Of a stretch of DNA of 64,000 nt, positions 42,798 to 51,463 are shown one piece after another. A program made the position numbers and the translations under genes. This DNA is from Stigmatella ashevillena (lineage in GTDB: Bacteria; Myxococcota; Myxococcia; Myxococcales; Myxococcaceae): the NCBI RefSeq assembly GCF_028368975.1, contig NZ_JAQNDM010000002.1:248001-312000 (forward strand). The letters are read 5' to 3'. Every line of letters begins with the position of its first letter. The first letter of the stretch is position 1. The notes under the pieces were generated by a model that was given only the letters and a program-made list of their open reading frames with translations, did not search any database and was not told the origin of the DNA.

Positions 42798-43661
42798 ATG
42801 CCCGAAGCCGTCCCTCACTTCCCCGTCCATGCTTGGAAGCCTGCCATCCGGCTGCTCGCCGCCGGGGCCCAAGTGATGAGCACGGCGAACCTGCTCTTCT
42901 TCATGTACATCTTCGCCCTCGACACCGTCACGGGCGAGGGGCTCGTGACGCCCCAGAGGGCGGCCATCCAACTCGTGGGGTTCTCGCTGCTCCCCACCTT
43001 TCTCACCTGGCTGCTGCGCCGCTCCTCCAAGGCCACGCTCGAGGTGGGCCCGGAGTTCCTCGTCCTGACCCTGCGGGAGGAGCGCTTTGAAGTCCCCCGG
43101 GAGTCCATCGCGAGCGTTCACCCCTGGCGGCTCCCGTTGCCCGGCGCGGGAGTGGTGCTGCGGATGAAGTCAGGGCGGCTCTTCACGCACCACCTCGAAG
43201 TCCCATCGCCCTTGCCGCTGCTCGCCGCCTTGGGAGAAGTGCCCCCCACCGTGGCCTCGGCGGCCCAGCACCCCCATTCGCTCTTCGGACAGGCCCGGTA
43301 CGAGGGACGGCGCAAGTACTGGGATTCGGTGGCCCTCAAGTTCGGCCTGTTCCCGCTCATTCCCACGGGAATCATGTTCCGGGCGCACCAGTACATCACC
43401 TTCGGTGGGCCCTTCGGGCAGTACCGCATGTTCGGGCTCACCTCGTACCTGAAGACCTTCGCGGGCTACTGGATCCTCTTCACCACCAGCCTCGTGCTGT
43501 ATGCCTGCTTCTGGCGGATCCTCTCGGAAGCGCTGGCGTTCGCCCTCACTTGGCTGATGCCCTCGCGAGCACGCGGGGTGCGGCAGTCCGTGGAGTGGCT
43601 CTGCCGGCTCGTCTACTACGTGGGGATCCCCGCGATCCTGGCGCTGCGCTTTCTCAGCTGA
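42798..43661 (+). CDS. polytopic membrane protein, function unknown
   Basis: A 287-residue protein with two N-terminal membrane helices (about 18-70), a cytoplasmic or periplasmic segment of about 85 residues (LEVGPEFLVLTLREERFEVP, a PH-like beta-rich stretch such as is seen in bacterial bPH2/YdbS-type proteins), and three further helices (about 180-285). I do not recognise a specific family. It is divergent from the membrane protein-lnt operon (87 bases between starts). It ends 85 bases from the convergent GDSL gene; that gap contains a 13-base direct repeat (43673-43685 and 43701-43713) with GGCGCGCC cores that could act as a two-way terminator. Confidence 0.6.
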   Translation: MPEAVPHFPVHAWKPAIRLLAAGAQVMSTANLLFFMYIFALDTVTGEGLVTPQRAAIQLVGFSLLPTFLTWLLRRSSKATLEVGPEFLVLTLREERFEVPRESIASVHPWRLPLPGAGVVLRMKSGRLFTHHLEVPSPLPLLAALGEVPPTVASAAQHPHSLFGQARYEGRRKYWDSVALKFGLFPLIPTGIMFRAHQYITFGGPFGQYRMFGLTSYLKTFAGYWILFTTSLVLYACFWRILSEALAFALTWLMPSRARGVRQSVEWLCRLVYYVGIPAILALRFLS

Positions 43662-43746
43662 AGCGGAAAACACGAAGGCGCGCCCTGCTTCTCTTCGAAG
43701 CGAAGGCGCGCCCGGTGCACGGCGGCGTTCGAAGCGCGTCAGCGGA

Positions 43747-44844
43747 TTATGGGGCCGCCGGGTTGTAGGTGGAGATCGACCAGCCCGACCGCTCGTGGCC
43801 CGTCTTGTTCCACTCGCTCTGCTTGCCATTGGAGATGGCGCTGTCGGCGAAGTCCGAGGCGCCCGAGCCCGAGCCGCTCCCCGAGAAGATGCTCACGCTG
43901 ATGGTGGAGGAGGTGTGGTAGGTGGGGTGCGTGTTGTCCGACTGGATGTAGTCGAAGCTGGTGCTGCTGTTGGCGTAGTGAGTGTTGGCGTCGCGGATCG
44001 TCGAGCGCAGCGTGCTGGAGATACGGGTCACGTAAGCCGCCTCGGACTCACCGCTCTTGTAGCGCAGCGCATCCGCATCGTTCAGGCCATCGCCGTTGGA
44101 GTCGTAGTCCGAGCCCATCATCTCGGCGAACGCATCGGCGCACTGGAAGCCATACTTCTCCGCCAGGTTGCAGGCGCGCCAGTTGCTCTTGGCCAGATAC
44201 GGGATGAACTTCTCTTGCCGGTTCTCCTTCTTCCCCGTCGACGCATCCGTGCAGCCGTTCAGCACATTGTCCGCGTCGTAGCCCGGGTAGTAGATGTTCA
44301 TGATGATCTTCGACTTGGCGGAGGTGGCGTACTGGTTGATGGCCTGCATGCCCTTCTCCATGTACGAGGTGCAGCTGGCCAGCGCCGTGTCCAGGCCGCT
44401 GTAGCTACACGTGCCCGTCTGCTCCGAGAACGCGCTACGGGCTTGCAGATAGTCATTGCCACACATCTCGAACATCACGACGCGGGTCTTCGCGTCCTGC
44501 ATGTACGAGCGATCAGAGATGATCTTGTTATTATAGATGTCGTCGGCCTTGGCGCCGGACTTGGTGCGGCGGATGACTTCCACGTTGGCATTCCACTTGT
44601 GCGCCAGATACTCGCCGCTGGTGTAGGGCGAGGCGCGGCGGGCCACGCTGAACAGGCCCCCGTTGTACCCGGCGAAGATGGAGTCGCCGTAGGCCACCAC
44701 CCGGTAGGTGCTGGAAGCGCCGCTGCGCGTGATGGTCCACGAGGTGTTCTGATTGATGGTGCTCGCGAACGCGGAGCCACTCACCACGCTGGCCGCGAAG
44801 ACGCAGGCCAGGGACATGTCACGCACGTTGAGACGAAGAAACAT
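43747..44844 (-). CDS. secreted SGNH/GDSL hydrolase, copy 1
   Basis: A 365-residue exported esterase-like protein. A signal peptide ends SAFA-S (about residue 28). Block I is VVAYGDSIFAGYNG (nucleophile Ser), block III is MCGNDYL (oxyanion Asn), and block V is SDNTHPTYH (Asp/His pair), so the catalytic set is complete. A calcium-loop-like sequence DYDSNGDGLND (about 245-255) resembles dockerin/thrombospondin-3 loops. Several Cys residues suggest disulfides. It differs from the copy at 45025-46101 by roughly 6% of residues and a longer Ser/Gly linker (SGSGSGSG) after block V. Likely substrates are acetylated polysaccharides or lipids of prey; not established. Confidence 0.88.
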   Translation of the reverse strand: MFLRLNVRDMSLACVFAASVVSGSAFASTINQNTSWTITRSGASSTYRVVAYGDSIFAGYNGGLFSVARRASPYTSGEYLAHKWNANVEVIRRTKSGAKADDIYNNKIISDRSYMQDAKTRVVMFEMCGNDYLQARSAFSEQTGTCSYSGLDTALASCTSYMEKGMQAINQYATSAKSKIIMNIYYPGYDADNVLNGCTDASTGKKENRQEKFIPYLAKSNWRACNLAEKYGFQCADAFAEMMGSDYDSNGDGLNDADALRYKSGESEAAYVTRISSTLRSTIRDANTHYANSSTSFDYIQSDNTHPTYHTSSTISVSIFSGSGSGSGASDFADSAISNGKQSEWNKTGHERSGWSISTYNPAAP

Positions 44845-44930
44845 GAAACCAACTCCTTGGAGACGGGGGATGAGGCGCGCAGGCTACCGGCGTTCCTCTC
44901 CCCCTTTCCAGGGGAGGCTGGTAAAAATCT

Positions 44931-45006
44931 CTCTTCTGGAAATTGACGCAATGCACCAGCTTGTTTCATGTGTGAAACACTGACGCAGCGCACCATTCCA
45001 GAAGAG
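44931..45006 (-). terminator. nested stem-loop after GDSL copy 2
   Basis: Minus-strand RNA past the copy-2 stop can pair CTCTTCTGGAA (45006-44996) with TTCCAGAAGAG (44941-44931), a perfect 11-bp stem. Inside is a smaller 7-bp hairpin, TGTTTCA/TGAAACA (44962-44979, four-base loop). The outer stem is followed 2 bases later by ATTTTT, as in an intrinsic terminator, but the large loop (54 bases) is unusual. The same DNA overlaps the likely promoter of copy 1. Confidence 0.5.
44942..44954. promoter_or_regulatory. shared upstream element, GDSL copy 1
   Basis: ATTGACGCAATGC lies 98 bases upstream of the copy-1 ATG. The matching ATTGACGCATTGC at 46192-46204 lies 91 bases upstream of copy 2. A related TGACGCA occurs at 44981-44987. 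The 13-base motif is near-palindromic (GCAwTGC core) and is kept while flanking bases differ, so it could be a regulator site. No experimental or database support. Confidence 0.35.
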
Positions 45007-45024
45007 GATGGGACGGCTGAGAGA

Positions 45025-46101
45025 CTACGGCGTGGCCGGGTTGTAGGTGGAGATCGACCAGCCGGACTTCTCGTGGCCCCACTTGTTCCACTCGGCGTGC
45101 TTGCCATTGGAGATGGCGCTGTCGGCGAAGTCCGAGGCGCCCGAGCCCGAGCCCGTGCTGATGGTGGACTTGTAGTAGGTGGGGTGCGTGTTGTCCGACT
45201 GGATGTAGTCGAAGCTGGTGCTGCTGTTGGCGTAGTGGGTGTTGGCGTCGCGGATCGTCGAGCGCAGCGTGCTGGAGATGCGGGTGACGTAAGCGGCCTC
45301 GGACTCACCCGCCTTGTAGCGCAGCGCGTCCACATCGTTCAGGCCGTCGCCGTTGGAGTCGTAGTCCGAGCCCATCATCTCGGCGAACGCATCGGCGCAC
45401 TGGAAGCCGTACTTCGCGGCCAGGTTGCAGGCGCGCCAGTTGCTCTTGGCCAGGTACGGGATGAACTTGTCCTGGCGGTTCTCCTTCTTCCCCGTCGACG
45501 CATCCGTGCAGCCGTTCAGCACGTTGTCCGCGCCGTAGCCCGGGTAGTAGATGTTCATGATGATCTTCGACTTGGCGGAGGTGGCGTACTGGTTGATGGC
45601 CTGCATGCCCTTCTCCATGTACGAGGTGCAGTTGGCCAGCGCCGTGTCCAGGCCGCTGTAGCTACACGTGCCCGTCTGCTCCGAGAAGGCGCTGCGGGCT
45701 TGCAGATAGTCATTGCCACACATCTCGAACATCACGACGCGGGTCTTCGCGTCCTGCATGTACGAGCGCTCGGAGATGATCTTGTTGTTATAGATGTCGT
45801 CGGCCTTGGCGCCGGACTTGGTGCGGCGGACCACTTCCACGTTGGCGTTCCACTTGTGCGCCAGATACTCGCTGCTCGTGTAGGGCGAGGCGCGGCGGGC
45901 CACGCTGAACAAGCTCCCGTTGTACCCAGCGAAGATGGAGTCGCCGTAGGCCACCACCCGGTAGGTGCTGGAGGCGCCGCTGCGCGTGATGGTCCACGAG
46001 GTGTTCTGATTGATGGTGCTCGCGAACGCGGAGCCACTCACCACGCTGGCCGCGAATGCGCACGCCAAGGACACATCTCGCACGTTGAGACGAAGGGACA
46101 T
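45025..46101 (-). CDS. secreted SGNH/GDSL hydrolase, copy 2
   Basis: A 358-residue paralogue of the preceding gene with the same signal peptide (MSLRLNVRDVSLACAFAASV), the same catalytic blocks (GDSIFAGY, CGNDY, DNTHP) and the same DSNGDGLND loop. The linker after block V is 7 residues shorter. The ATG at 46099-46101 follows AGGAGG. The proteins look about 93-95% identical by eye and the upstream regions are also alike, so this is a recent tandem duplication that included the promoter. It lies downstream of dnaE2 on the same strand, 191 bases after its stop. Confidence 0.88.
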   Translation of the reverse strand: MSLRLNVRDVSLACAFAASVVSGSAFASTINQNTSWTITRSGASSTYRVVAYGDSIFAGYNGSLFSVARRASPYTSSEYLAHKWNANVEVVRRTKSGAKADDIYNNKIISERSYMQDAKTRVVMFEMCGNDYLQARSAFSEQTGTCSYSGLDTALANCTSYMEKGMQAINQYATSAKSKIIMNIYYPGYGADNVLNGCTDASTGKKENRQDKFIPYLAKSNWRACNLAAKYGFQCADAFAEMMGSDYDSNGDGLNDVDALRYKAGESEAAYVTRISSTLRSTIRDANTHYANSSTSFDYIQSDNTHPTYYKSTISTGSGSGASDFADSAISNGKHAEWNKWGHEKSGWSISTYNPATP

Positions 46102-46191
46102 GAACTGCCTCCTGGAACTGCCTGGGGTCGGGAGGCGCGCAGGGTAAGGGCAACCTTCAATGCTATTCCAGCAAAAACAAATCAAACGAAC

Positions 46192-46204
46192 ATTGACGCA
46201 TTGC
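46192..46204. promoter_or_regulatory. shared upstream element, GDSL copy 2
   Basis: ATTGACGCATTGC, the partner of the site at 44942-44954. It sits in the 191-base gap between the dnaE2 stop and the copy-2 start, which otherwise holds an AT-rich patch (46165-46190) suited to a promoter. Confidence 0.35.
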
Positions 46205-46292
46205 GTGGAAGACTCGTTCAGCGTGCAACGACCCTGCAACGCGTCAGACAAAGCCATCCGCCGAAAGTTTCACTCCGGCCAAAGGGGTTGAA

Positions 46293-49200
46293 TCAACCCA
46301 CCGCCCCTTCGAGCGCGAGGATCCGGTGGGTCTTGACGTTGAGCACCTTACCGGAGCGCTCGAGGACGCCCTCGCCCACCAGGAACAGCGCCCCATGGAT
46401 GTCGCGCCGAGAACGCTCGTAGACATCCGGCGGCACCACCAGGTTGGCGATCCCCGTCTCATCCTCCAGGGAGAGGAAACACATGCCCCTGGCCGTTGGG
46501 GGGCGCTGCCGGCAAATGAGCATGCCGCCCACGGCCACGCGTCTTCCGGAGGACACGCGCTGAAGCCCCTCGGCGGAGACGGCACCCAGCTTGCGCAGCG
46601 CGGGCCGCAACAGCTCCAACGGATGCTTCTCCAGGGACAGGCCCACCGTCTCGTAGTCCGCCGTCACGCGCTCGGCCACGCTCATGGGCGGCAGCGCCAC
46701 CTGCGTGCCGTCCATGGACAGCCCGAAGAACAGATCGTCCGCGTCCAGCGGCCCCAGGGCCTGGATCTCCCAGAGGGCCTGACGCCGGGAGCCGCACAGC
46801 GAGGCCAGCGTTCCGGCCAGTGCCAGCCGCGTCAGCTCGTGGCGGGGAATGCGGGTGCGCCGGGCCACGTCGCCCAGGTGGGTGAAGCCCGCTGCCCGCG
46901 CCGCCGCCACGCGCCGCCCGGCGGCCTCGCCCAGGCCGCGCACCATGCGCAGCCCGAGACGCAGGGCCCCCCCCTCTTCCAGCGTGCAGTCCCACTCCGA
47001 GTGGCGCACGTCCACGGGCCGCACCTCCACCCCATGCCGCTTCGCGTCGGCCACCAGCGTGTGGGGCGCGTAGAAGCCCATGGGCTGGGAGTTGAGCAGC
47101 GCCGCGGTGAAGGCCTGCGGGTAGTGGCACTTGAGCCACGAGGAGGCATAGGCAATGAGCGCGAACGAGGCCGAGTGCGACTCGGGAAAGCCATAGTGGG
47201 CAAAGCCCCGGAACTGCGCGAACAGCTCCTCCATATAAGCCACCGGGTAGCCCCGCTTCATCCCTCCCTCCACGAAGCGCATGCGGTAGGGCTCCAGGAG
47301 TTGCTCGGCCCGCTTGTGGCCCAGCGCCCGCCGCAGCCCGTCCGCCTCCCCCGCCGTGAAACCCGCCGCCACCATGGCCAGCTTCATCGCCTGCTCCTGG
47401 AAGAGGGGCACCCCCAGGGTCTTCTCGAGGATGGCTTGGACGTCCGGCGTGGGGTACGTGGCCACCTCCTCGCCGTTGCGCCGCCGCAGGTATGGGTGGA
47501 CCATGTTGCCCACGATGGGGCCGGGGCGGATGAGGGCGATCTCGATCACCAGATCATAGAAGGTGCGGGGCTTGAGGCGCGGCAGCATGTTCATCTGCGC
47601 CCGGCTCTCGATCTGGAACACGCCCACCGTGTCCGCCTCGCACAGCATGTCGTAGACCTTCGGATCCTCCGGAGGAATGGTGGCCAGGGACAGCTCTCGC
47701 CCGAAGTGCTGGCGGATGAGGGCCAGACACTTCGACACCGCCGTGAGCATGCCCAGCGCGAGCAGGTCCACCTTCAGCACGCCCAGGGCGTTGGTGTCGT
47801 CCTTCTCCCACTGAATGACGGTGCGGCCCTTCATCGCCGCGTTCTCCACGGGGATGAGGTCCACCAGCGGCTCGCGGGTGATGACAAACCCCCCGACGTG
47901 GATCGAGACATGGCGGGGAAAGCCTTCCATCTCCCGCGCCAGCGTGAGCGTCTGGCTCACCCGCCGGTCGAACGCGGACAGTCCCGCTTCGACCAGCACC
48001 TCCGGGGTGACCTCGAACCCCGAGGCTGCCGCCACCTTGGAGAGCCGGTCCACCTGGTCGAGTGACAACCCCAGGGACTTGCCCACCTCGCGCAGCGCCA
48101 GCCGTCCCCGGTAGCAGATGAACTCACACACCATGCCGGCGCGGTGTCGGCCGTGCTTCTCGTAGACGTACTGGAGCACCTCCTCGCGGCGCTCGTGCTC
48201 GAAGTCCACGTCGATGTCGGGGGGCTCCCTGCGCTCCATGCTCAGGAAGCGCTCGAAGAGCAACCCCATGCGCACCGGATCGATGGCGGTGAGTTGCAGC
48301 GCGTAGCAGACCACCGAGTTCGCCGCGCTGCCTCGTCCCTGACAGAGAATGCCCCGGGAGCGCGCGAAGCGGACGATGTCCCAGAGCGCCAGGAAGTACC
48401 CGGGGAAGTCCAGCGCCTCGATGAGCCGCAGCTCGTGCTCGATCTGCTTGCGCACCTCGGGGGGCACACCGGCCGGATAGCGCACCCCGAGCCCCTCCTC
48501 GGTGAGCACCCTCAAGTGCCCCATGGCCGTGAGCCCTGGCGGAAGGTCCTCCTCGGAGAAGTGATAGCGCAGATCGTCCAGGGTGGCATAGCAGCGGCTG
48601 GCGATCTCCACCGTGCGCTCCAGCGCCTCGGGCCGGTCCCGGAACAGCCGCGCCATCTCCGCGGGGGACTTCAGTGTCCGCTCGGCGTTGGGCAGCAGCC
48701 GCGTTCCGGCTTTGTCCACGGTCGTCTTGTGGCGGATGGCCGTGAGCACATCCTGGAGCGGCTGACGGCGCCGATGGTGGACGTGGACATCGTTGTGCGC
48801 GCACAGCGGCACGTCCAACTCCCGCGCGAGGGCCTCTGCCCGCGCCTCCCGGGGCCCATCCCCCGCGGACAGCGTGCGGCACAGCCCGACGTGGAAGCGT
48901 CCCGGGAAGGCCTCCGCCAGGGAGCCCACCTGTTCGAGGGGGGCCGGGTTGGGAAGCAGCGCGATCAGGCCTTCGGATCGCTCGGCCACCTGCCGCCAGG
49001 GCAGCCCCGTCTCGCCCTTGGGGTGGGCCATCCGGCTGGCGGATACCAACCGGCACATGTTGGCGTACCCGCCCGAGTCCATCGCGTACACCACCACGGG
49101 AGGGCCATCCGTCAGGGTCAGCTCGGTCCCCAAGAGCAGCTTCAGGCCATGCTCCCGGGCAGCCAGGTGGGCCTTCACCACGCCGTACAGCCCATCCCCA

Positions 49201-49316
49201 TCCGTGAGGGCCAGGGCGGGCAGCCCCAGCCGTGCGGCCGTGGCGATCAGCTCCTCGGGATGCGAGGCGCCCCGGAGGAAGGAGAAGTTGGAGCGGCAGA
49301 CCAGCTCGGCGTACAC
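46293..49316 (-). CDS. dnaE2: error-prone DNA polymerase DnaE2
   Basis: A 1007-residue C-family polymerase for damage-induced mutagenic synthesis. An N-terminal PHP domain (YAELVCRSNFSFLRGASHPEEL, LTDGDGLYG) is followed by the polymerase palm with catalytic aspartates in PPDIDVDFEHERREEV, fingers (FQIESRAQMNMLPRLKP), a helix-hairpin-helix region and a C-terminal OB domain. It is shorter than replicative DnaE1 (about 1150-1200) and has the DnaE2 form GFPESHSASFALIAYASSWLK. In other bacteria it works with ImuA and ImuB; here those genes are 4.3 kb away at 53597-56014 on the same strand. The start is GTG at 49314-49316, and a LexA-like box lies 12 bases upstream. Confidence 0.95.
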   Translation of the reverse strand: MYAELVCRSNFSFLRGASHPEELIATAARLGLPALALTDGDGLYGVVKAHLAAREHGLKLLLGTELTLTDGPPVVVYAMDSGGYANMCRLVSASRMAHPKGETGLPWRQVAERSEGLIALLPNPAPLEQVGSLAEAFPGRFHVGLCRTLSAGDGPREARAEALARELDVPLCAHNDVHVHHRRRQPLQDVLTAIRHKTTVDKAGTRLLPNAERTLKSPAEMARLFRDRPEALERTVEIASRCYATLDDLRYHFSEEDLPPGLTAMGHLRVLTEEGLGVRYPAGVPPEVRKQIEHELRLIEALDFPGYFLALWDIVRFARSRGILCQGRGSAANSVVCYALQLTAIDPVRMGLLFERFLSMERREPPDIDVDFEHERREEVLQYVYEKHGRHRAGMVCEFICYRGRLALREVGKSLGLSLDQVDRLSKVAAASGFEVTPEVLVEAGLSAFDRRVSQTLTLAREMEGFPRHVSIHVGGFVITREPLVDLIPVENAAMKGRTVIQWEKDDTNALGVLKVDLLALGMLTAVSKCLALIRQHFGRELSLATIPPEDPKVYDMLCEADTVGVFQIESRAQMNMLPRLKPRTFYDLVIEIALIRPGPIVGNMVHPYLRRRNGEEVATYPTPDVQAILEKTLGVPLFQEQAMKLAMVAAGFTAGEADGLRRALGHKRAEQLLEPYRMRFVEGGMKRGYPVAYMEELFAQFRGFAHYGFPESHSASFALIAYASSWLKCHYPQAFTAALLNSQPMGFYAPHTLVADAKRHGVEVRPVDVRHSEWDCTLEEGGALRLGLRMVRGLGEAAGRRVAAARAAGFTHLGDVARRTRIPRHELTRLALAGTLASLCGSRRQALWEIQALGPLDADDLFFGLSMDGTQVALPPMSVAERVTADYETVGLSLEKHPLELLRPALRKLGAVSAEGLQRVSSGRRVAVGGMLICRQRPPTARGMCFLSLEDETGIANLVVPPDVYERSRRDIHGALFLVGEGVLERSGKVLNVKTHRILALEGAVG

Positions 49317-49328
49317 GCCACCACGTTA

Positions 49329-49345
49329 CTGGACGGGCGTTCAGA
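49329..49345 (-). promoter_or_regulatory. candidate LexA box of dnaE2
   Basis: CTGGACGGGCGTTCAGA matches 14 of 17 positions of the Myxococcus-type SOS box CTRHAMRYBYGTTCAGS (consensus quoted from memory), with the invariant GTTCAG half intact. It is 12 bases upstream of the dnaE2 start codon, in the 139-base gap shared with the divergent nfeD-like gene. The short distance means LexA would cover the transcription start or ribosome site. Chance occurrences of GTTCAG are expected in 64 kb, so position carries much of the weight. Confidence 0.5.
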
Positions 49346-49455
49346 CGCCAGCCCGAATGCATGGAAAGTGTCGGATCCCCTGCGGATTCGCGGGGTTCGA
49401 GGGGCTCGTCCGATGTTTGACAGGACATCGAGCAGGGTGACAGACAGAATGTCCC

Positions 49456-49938
49456 ATGGACCTGACCCCTACCGCCTGGCAGCTCTGGCTCGTCGCGGCG
49501 CTCGTCTTTGGTGCCTTGGAGATCAAACTCTCGGGCTTCGTGACGTTGTGGTTCGCCGTCGGCGCGCTCGTGGCCGCGCTCGCCTCGGTGCTGGGGTTGG
49601 GCATCGATGGACAACTGTTGCTCTTCACCCTTGTGTGCGGTGCGCTCTTCGCTGCTTCGCGCACCCTCTTCAAGGAGGCGTTCATGCGCTCGGCGACCCC
49701 CTTGCGGACGGGGGTGGAAGCCATGCTGGGCCAGGACGCGGTCGTGACCGAGGTCGTCCAGGATCCCCATGGCGGTACAGTGCGGATCAACGGTGAGTTG
49801 TGGGCGGCGCGGTCTCTCTCGGGCACATTGGGCGAGGGCGAGCGCGTCACCGTCGAGCAGGTCGAAGGATTGAAGCTGTGGGTGCGGCGCCCGACGGCGC
49901 GGCAAGAAGTTCTCCTCCAGAAGAAAGAAGGGGCGTGA
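49456..49938 (+). CDS. NfeD family membrane protein
   Basis: A 160-residue short-form NfeD (YbbK type). It has two or three membrane helices (about 8-68) and a C-terminal OB-fold domain (about 90-150; GQDAVVTEVVQDPHGGTVRINGELWAARS). Such proteins pair with SPFH/stomatin proteins in membrane microdomains and quality control. The TGA overlaps the ATG of the SPFH gene by one base (TGATG), as expected for a cognate pair. Confidence 0.9.
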   Translation: MDLTPTAWQLWLVAALVFGALEIKLSGFVTLWFAVGALVAALASVLGLGIDGQLLLFTLVCGALFAASRTLFKEAFMRSATPLRTGVEAMLGQDAVVTEVVQDPHGGTVRINGELWAARSLSGTLGEGERVTVEQVEGLKLWVRRPTARQEVLLQKKEGA

Positions 49939-51011
49939 TGACGTTTTTGACCCTGGTACTCATCCTCCTGGCCGTGGGGGCGGGCATTGCCATCGTCACC
50001 GGGCTGAGAACAGTTCCTCAGGCGAAGGTCATGGTGGTGGAGCGGCTGGGGAAGTTTCACCACGTGGCCCACAGTGGCCTGAACATCCTCATCCCCTTCG
50101 TGGACAGCCCCCGCGCCATCGAGATGCGCACGGGCAACCGCTATCTGCGCAGCAACACGGTGGACTTGCGCGAGCAGGTCATGGGCTTCGACACCGTGCA
50201 GGTCATCACCCATGACAACGTGACCATGGAGGTGGGCTCGGTCATCTATTACCAGATCATCGATCCGGCGAAGACGCTCTACCAGGTGGAGAACCTGGCG
50301 CTGGCCATCGAGCAACTGACGATGACGAACCTGCGCAACATCATGGGCGGGCTGACGCTGGATCAGACGCTGACCAGCCGCGAGACGGTGAACACCAAGC
50401 TGCGCATGGTGCTGGACGAGGCCACGGAGAAGTGGGGCGTGAAGGTGACGCGCGTGGAGCTGCGCGAGATCGAACCCCCGCAGGCCATCAAGGACGCGAT
50501 GGCCAAGCAGATGACGGCCGAGCGCGAGCGCCGCGCCGAGGTGACGAAGGCCGAGGGCGACAAGTCCGCAGCCATTCTCCAGGCGGAAGGCGAGAAGATC
50601 TCCCGCATCCTGCGCGCCGAGGCAGAACGCGACGCGGAAGTCGCCCGGGCCGAGGGCCACAAGCGCGCGGTGGTGCTGGAGGCGGAGGGAAAGGCCGAGG
50701 CCACGCGGCTGGTGTTCGAGGCGGTGCACGCTGGACGGGCCACGCCGGAGATCCTGGCGCTGCGCTACCTGGAGACGCTGCAGGAGTTGGGCAAGGGGGA
50801 CAACAAGGTGTTCGTCCCCTACGAGGCCTCAGCAGCCCTGGGCAGCGTGGGCATGCTCAAGGAACTGTTCGCCAAGGAGGGCTCCACTGCCCCAGTCAGC
50901 AAGCCAGCCCCTTCTGCCTCGGCGCTGAGCGCCCAGGCCCTCGCGCGCACCGTGGGTCAGCCACAGGCTCAGCCGGTGCGCCGCGGCTCCTTGCCGGCCC
51001 AGGACGAGTAG
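49938..51011 (+). CDS. SPFH domain protein (stomatin/QmcA-like)
   Basis: A 357-residue membrane scaffold. One N-terminal helix (TLVLILLAVGAGIAIVTGL) is followed by the SPFH/band-7 domain (about 25-190; VPQAKVMVVERLGKFHHVAHSG, IPFVDSPRAIEMRT, VIYYQIIDPAKTLYQV) and a long coiled-coil of Ala/Glu/Arg repeats (KAEGDKSAAILQAEGEKISRIL, about 205-290). A C-terminal Ala/Ser/Pro tail of about 50 residues is longer than in E. coli QmcA. It forms oligomers at the inner membrane in related systems. Coupled to the NfeD-like gene upstream. Confidence 0.92.
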   Translation: MTFLTLVLILLAVGAGIAIVTGLRTVPQAKVMVVERLGKFHHVAHSGLNILIPFVDSPRAIEMRTGNRYLRSNTVDLREQVMGFDTVQVITHDNVTMEVGSVIYYQIIDPAKTLYQVENLALAIEQLTMTNLRNIMGGLTLDQTLTSRETVNTKLRMVLDEATEKWGVKVTRVELREIEPPQAIKDAMAKQMTAERERRAEVTKAEGDKSAAILQAEGEKISRILRAEAERDAEVARAEGHKRAVVLEAEGKAEATRLVFEAVHAGRATPEILALRYLETLQELGKGDNKVFVPYEASAALGSVGMLKELFAKEGSTAPVSKPAPSASALSAQALARTVGQPQAQPVRRGSLPAQDE

Positions 51012-51097
51012 CGGCTCCCGCCCCCCTCTGGATCTGTCCGGGAACCGAATTTCCTCGCAGGTGTCTGAGCCCTCCGAACACCTTGAGGGGAGAACAC

Positions 51098-51463
51098 ATG
51101 TCGGACTTTTTCGTCGCGGGGGGCTGGGGCATGTATCCCACGCTGTTGGCGGGACTGGGACTGCTGGCCGCGAGCCTCCAGTACGCCCGACGGCCCGAGA
51201 AGCGATATGTCCCGCTGATGGGAGCGCTCGGACTGTTCACGCTGAGCGCGGGCGGCCTGGGCTTCATCACCGGGTTCATGGCGTGCCTGCGCGGCTTCGC
51301 GGAGAATGAGGCTGTTCGGAACCCCACCGTGCTCGCGCTGGGTTTGCAGGAGGCGCTGCACAACATCGTGCTCGCATTGTTGCTGGGCATGGTGGCTGCC
51401 TTGCTGGCCTCGATGGGAGCGTGGCGTCTGTCCCGCCAGCCCCAGTCCAGCCCGGCGCATTGA
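51098..51463 (+). CDS. small polytopic membrane protein (MotA/TolQ-like helices)
   Basis: A 121-residue protein with about three membrane helices: GMYPTLLAGLGLLAASLQYA (near residue 20), GALGLFTLSAGGLGFITGFMACLRGF (near 55) and ALHNIVLALLLGMVAALLASMGAW (near 100). The last two recall MotA/TolQ/ExbB-type helices, but it is about half the family length and no partner gene is adjacent. The ATG at 51098 follows GGGGAGA. It sits 86 bases after the SPFH gene on the same strand, so co-expression is possible. Function unknown. Confidence 0.6.
   Translation: MSDFFVAGGWGMYPTLLAGLGLLAASLQYARRPEKRYVPLMGALGLFTLSAGGLGFITGFMACLRGFAENEAVRNPTVLALGLQEALHNIVLALLLGMVAALLASMGAWRLSRQPQSSPAH

Noticed and set aside
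43673-43713. 13-base direct repeat (CGAAGGCGCGCCC twice) between convergent genes
   Set aside because: Too short and GC-rich for an insertion footprint or att site; kept only as a note on a possible two-way terminator.
46206-46222. A third GTTCAG site (TGGAAGACTCGTTCAGC) with 14 of 17 matches to the LexA box, upstream of GDSL copy 2
   Set aside because: It lacks the initial CT of the consensus and lies about 105 bases from a gene with no repair role. Chance GTTCAG sites are expected in 64 kb, so it was not listed as a feature.
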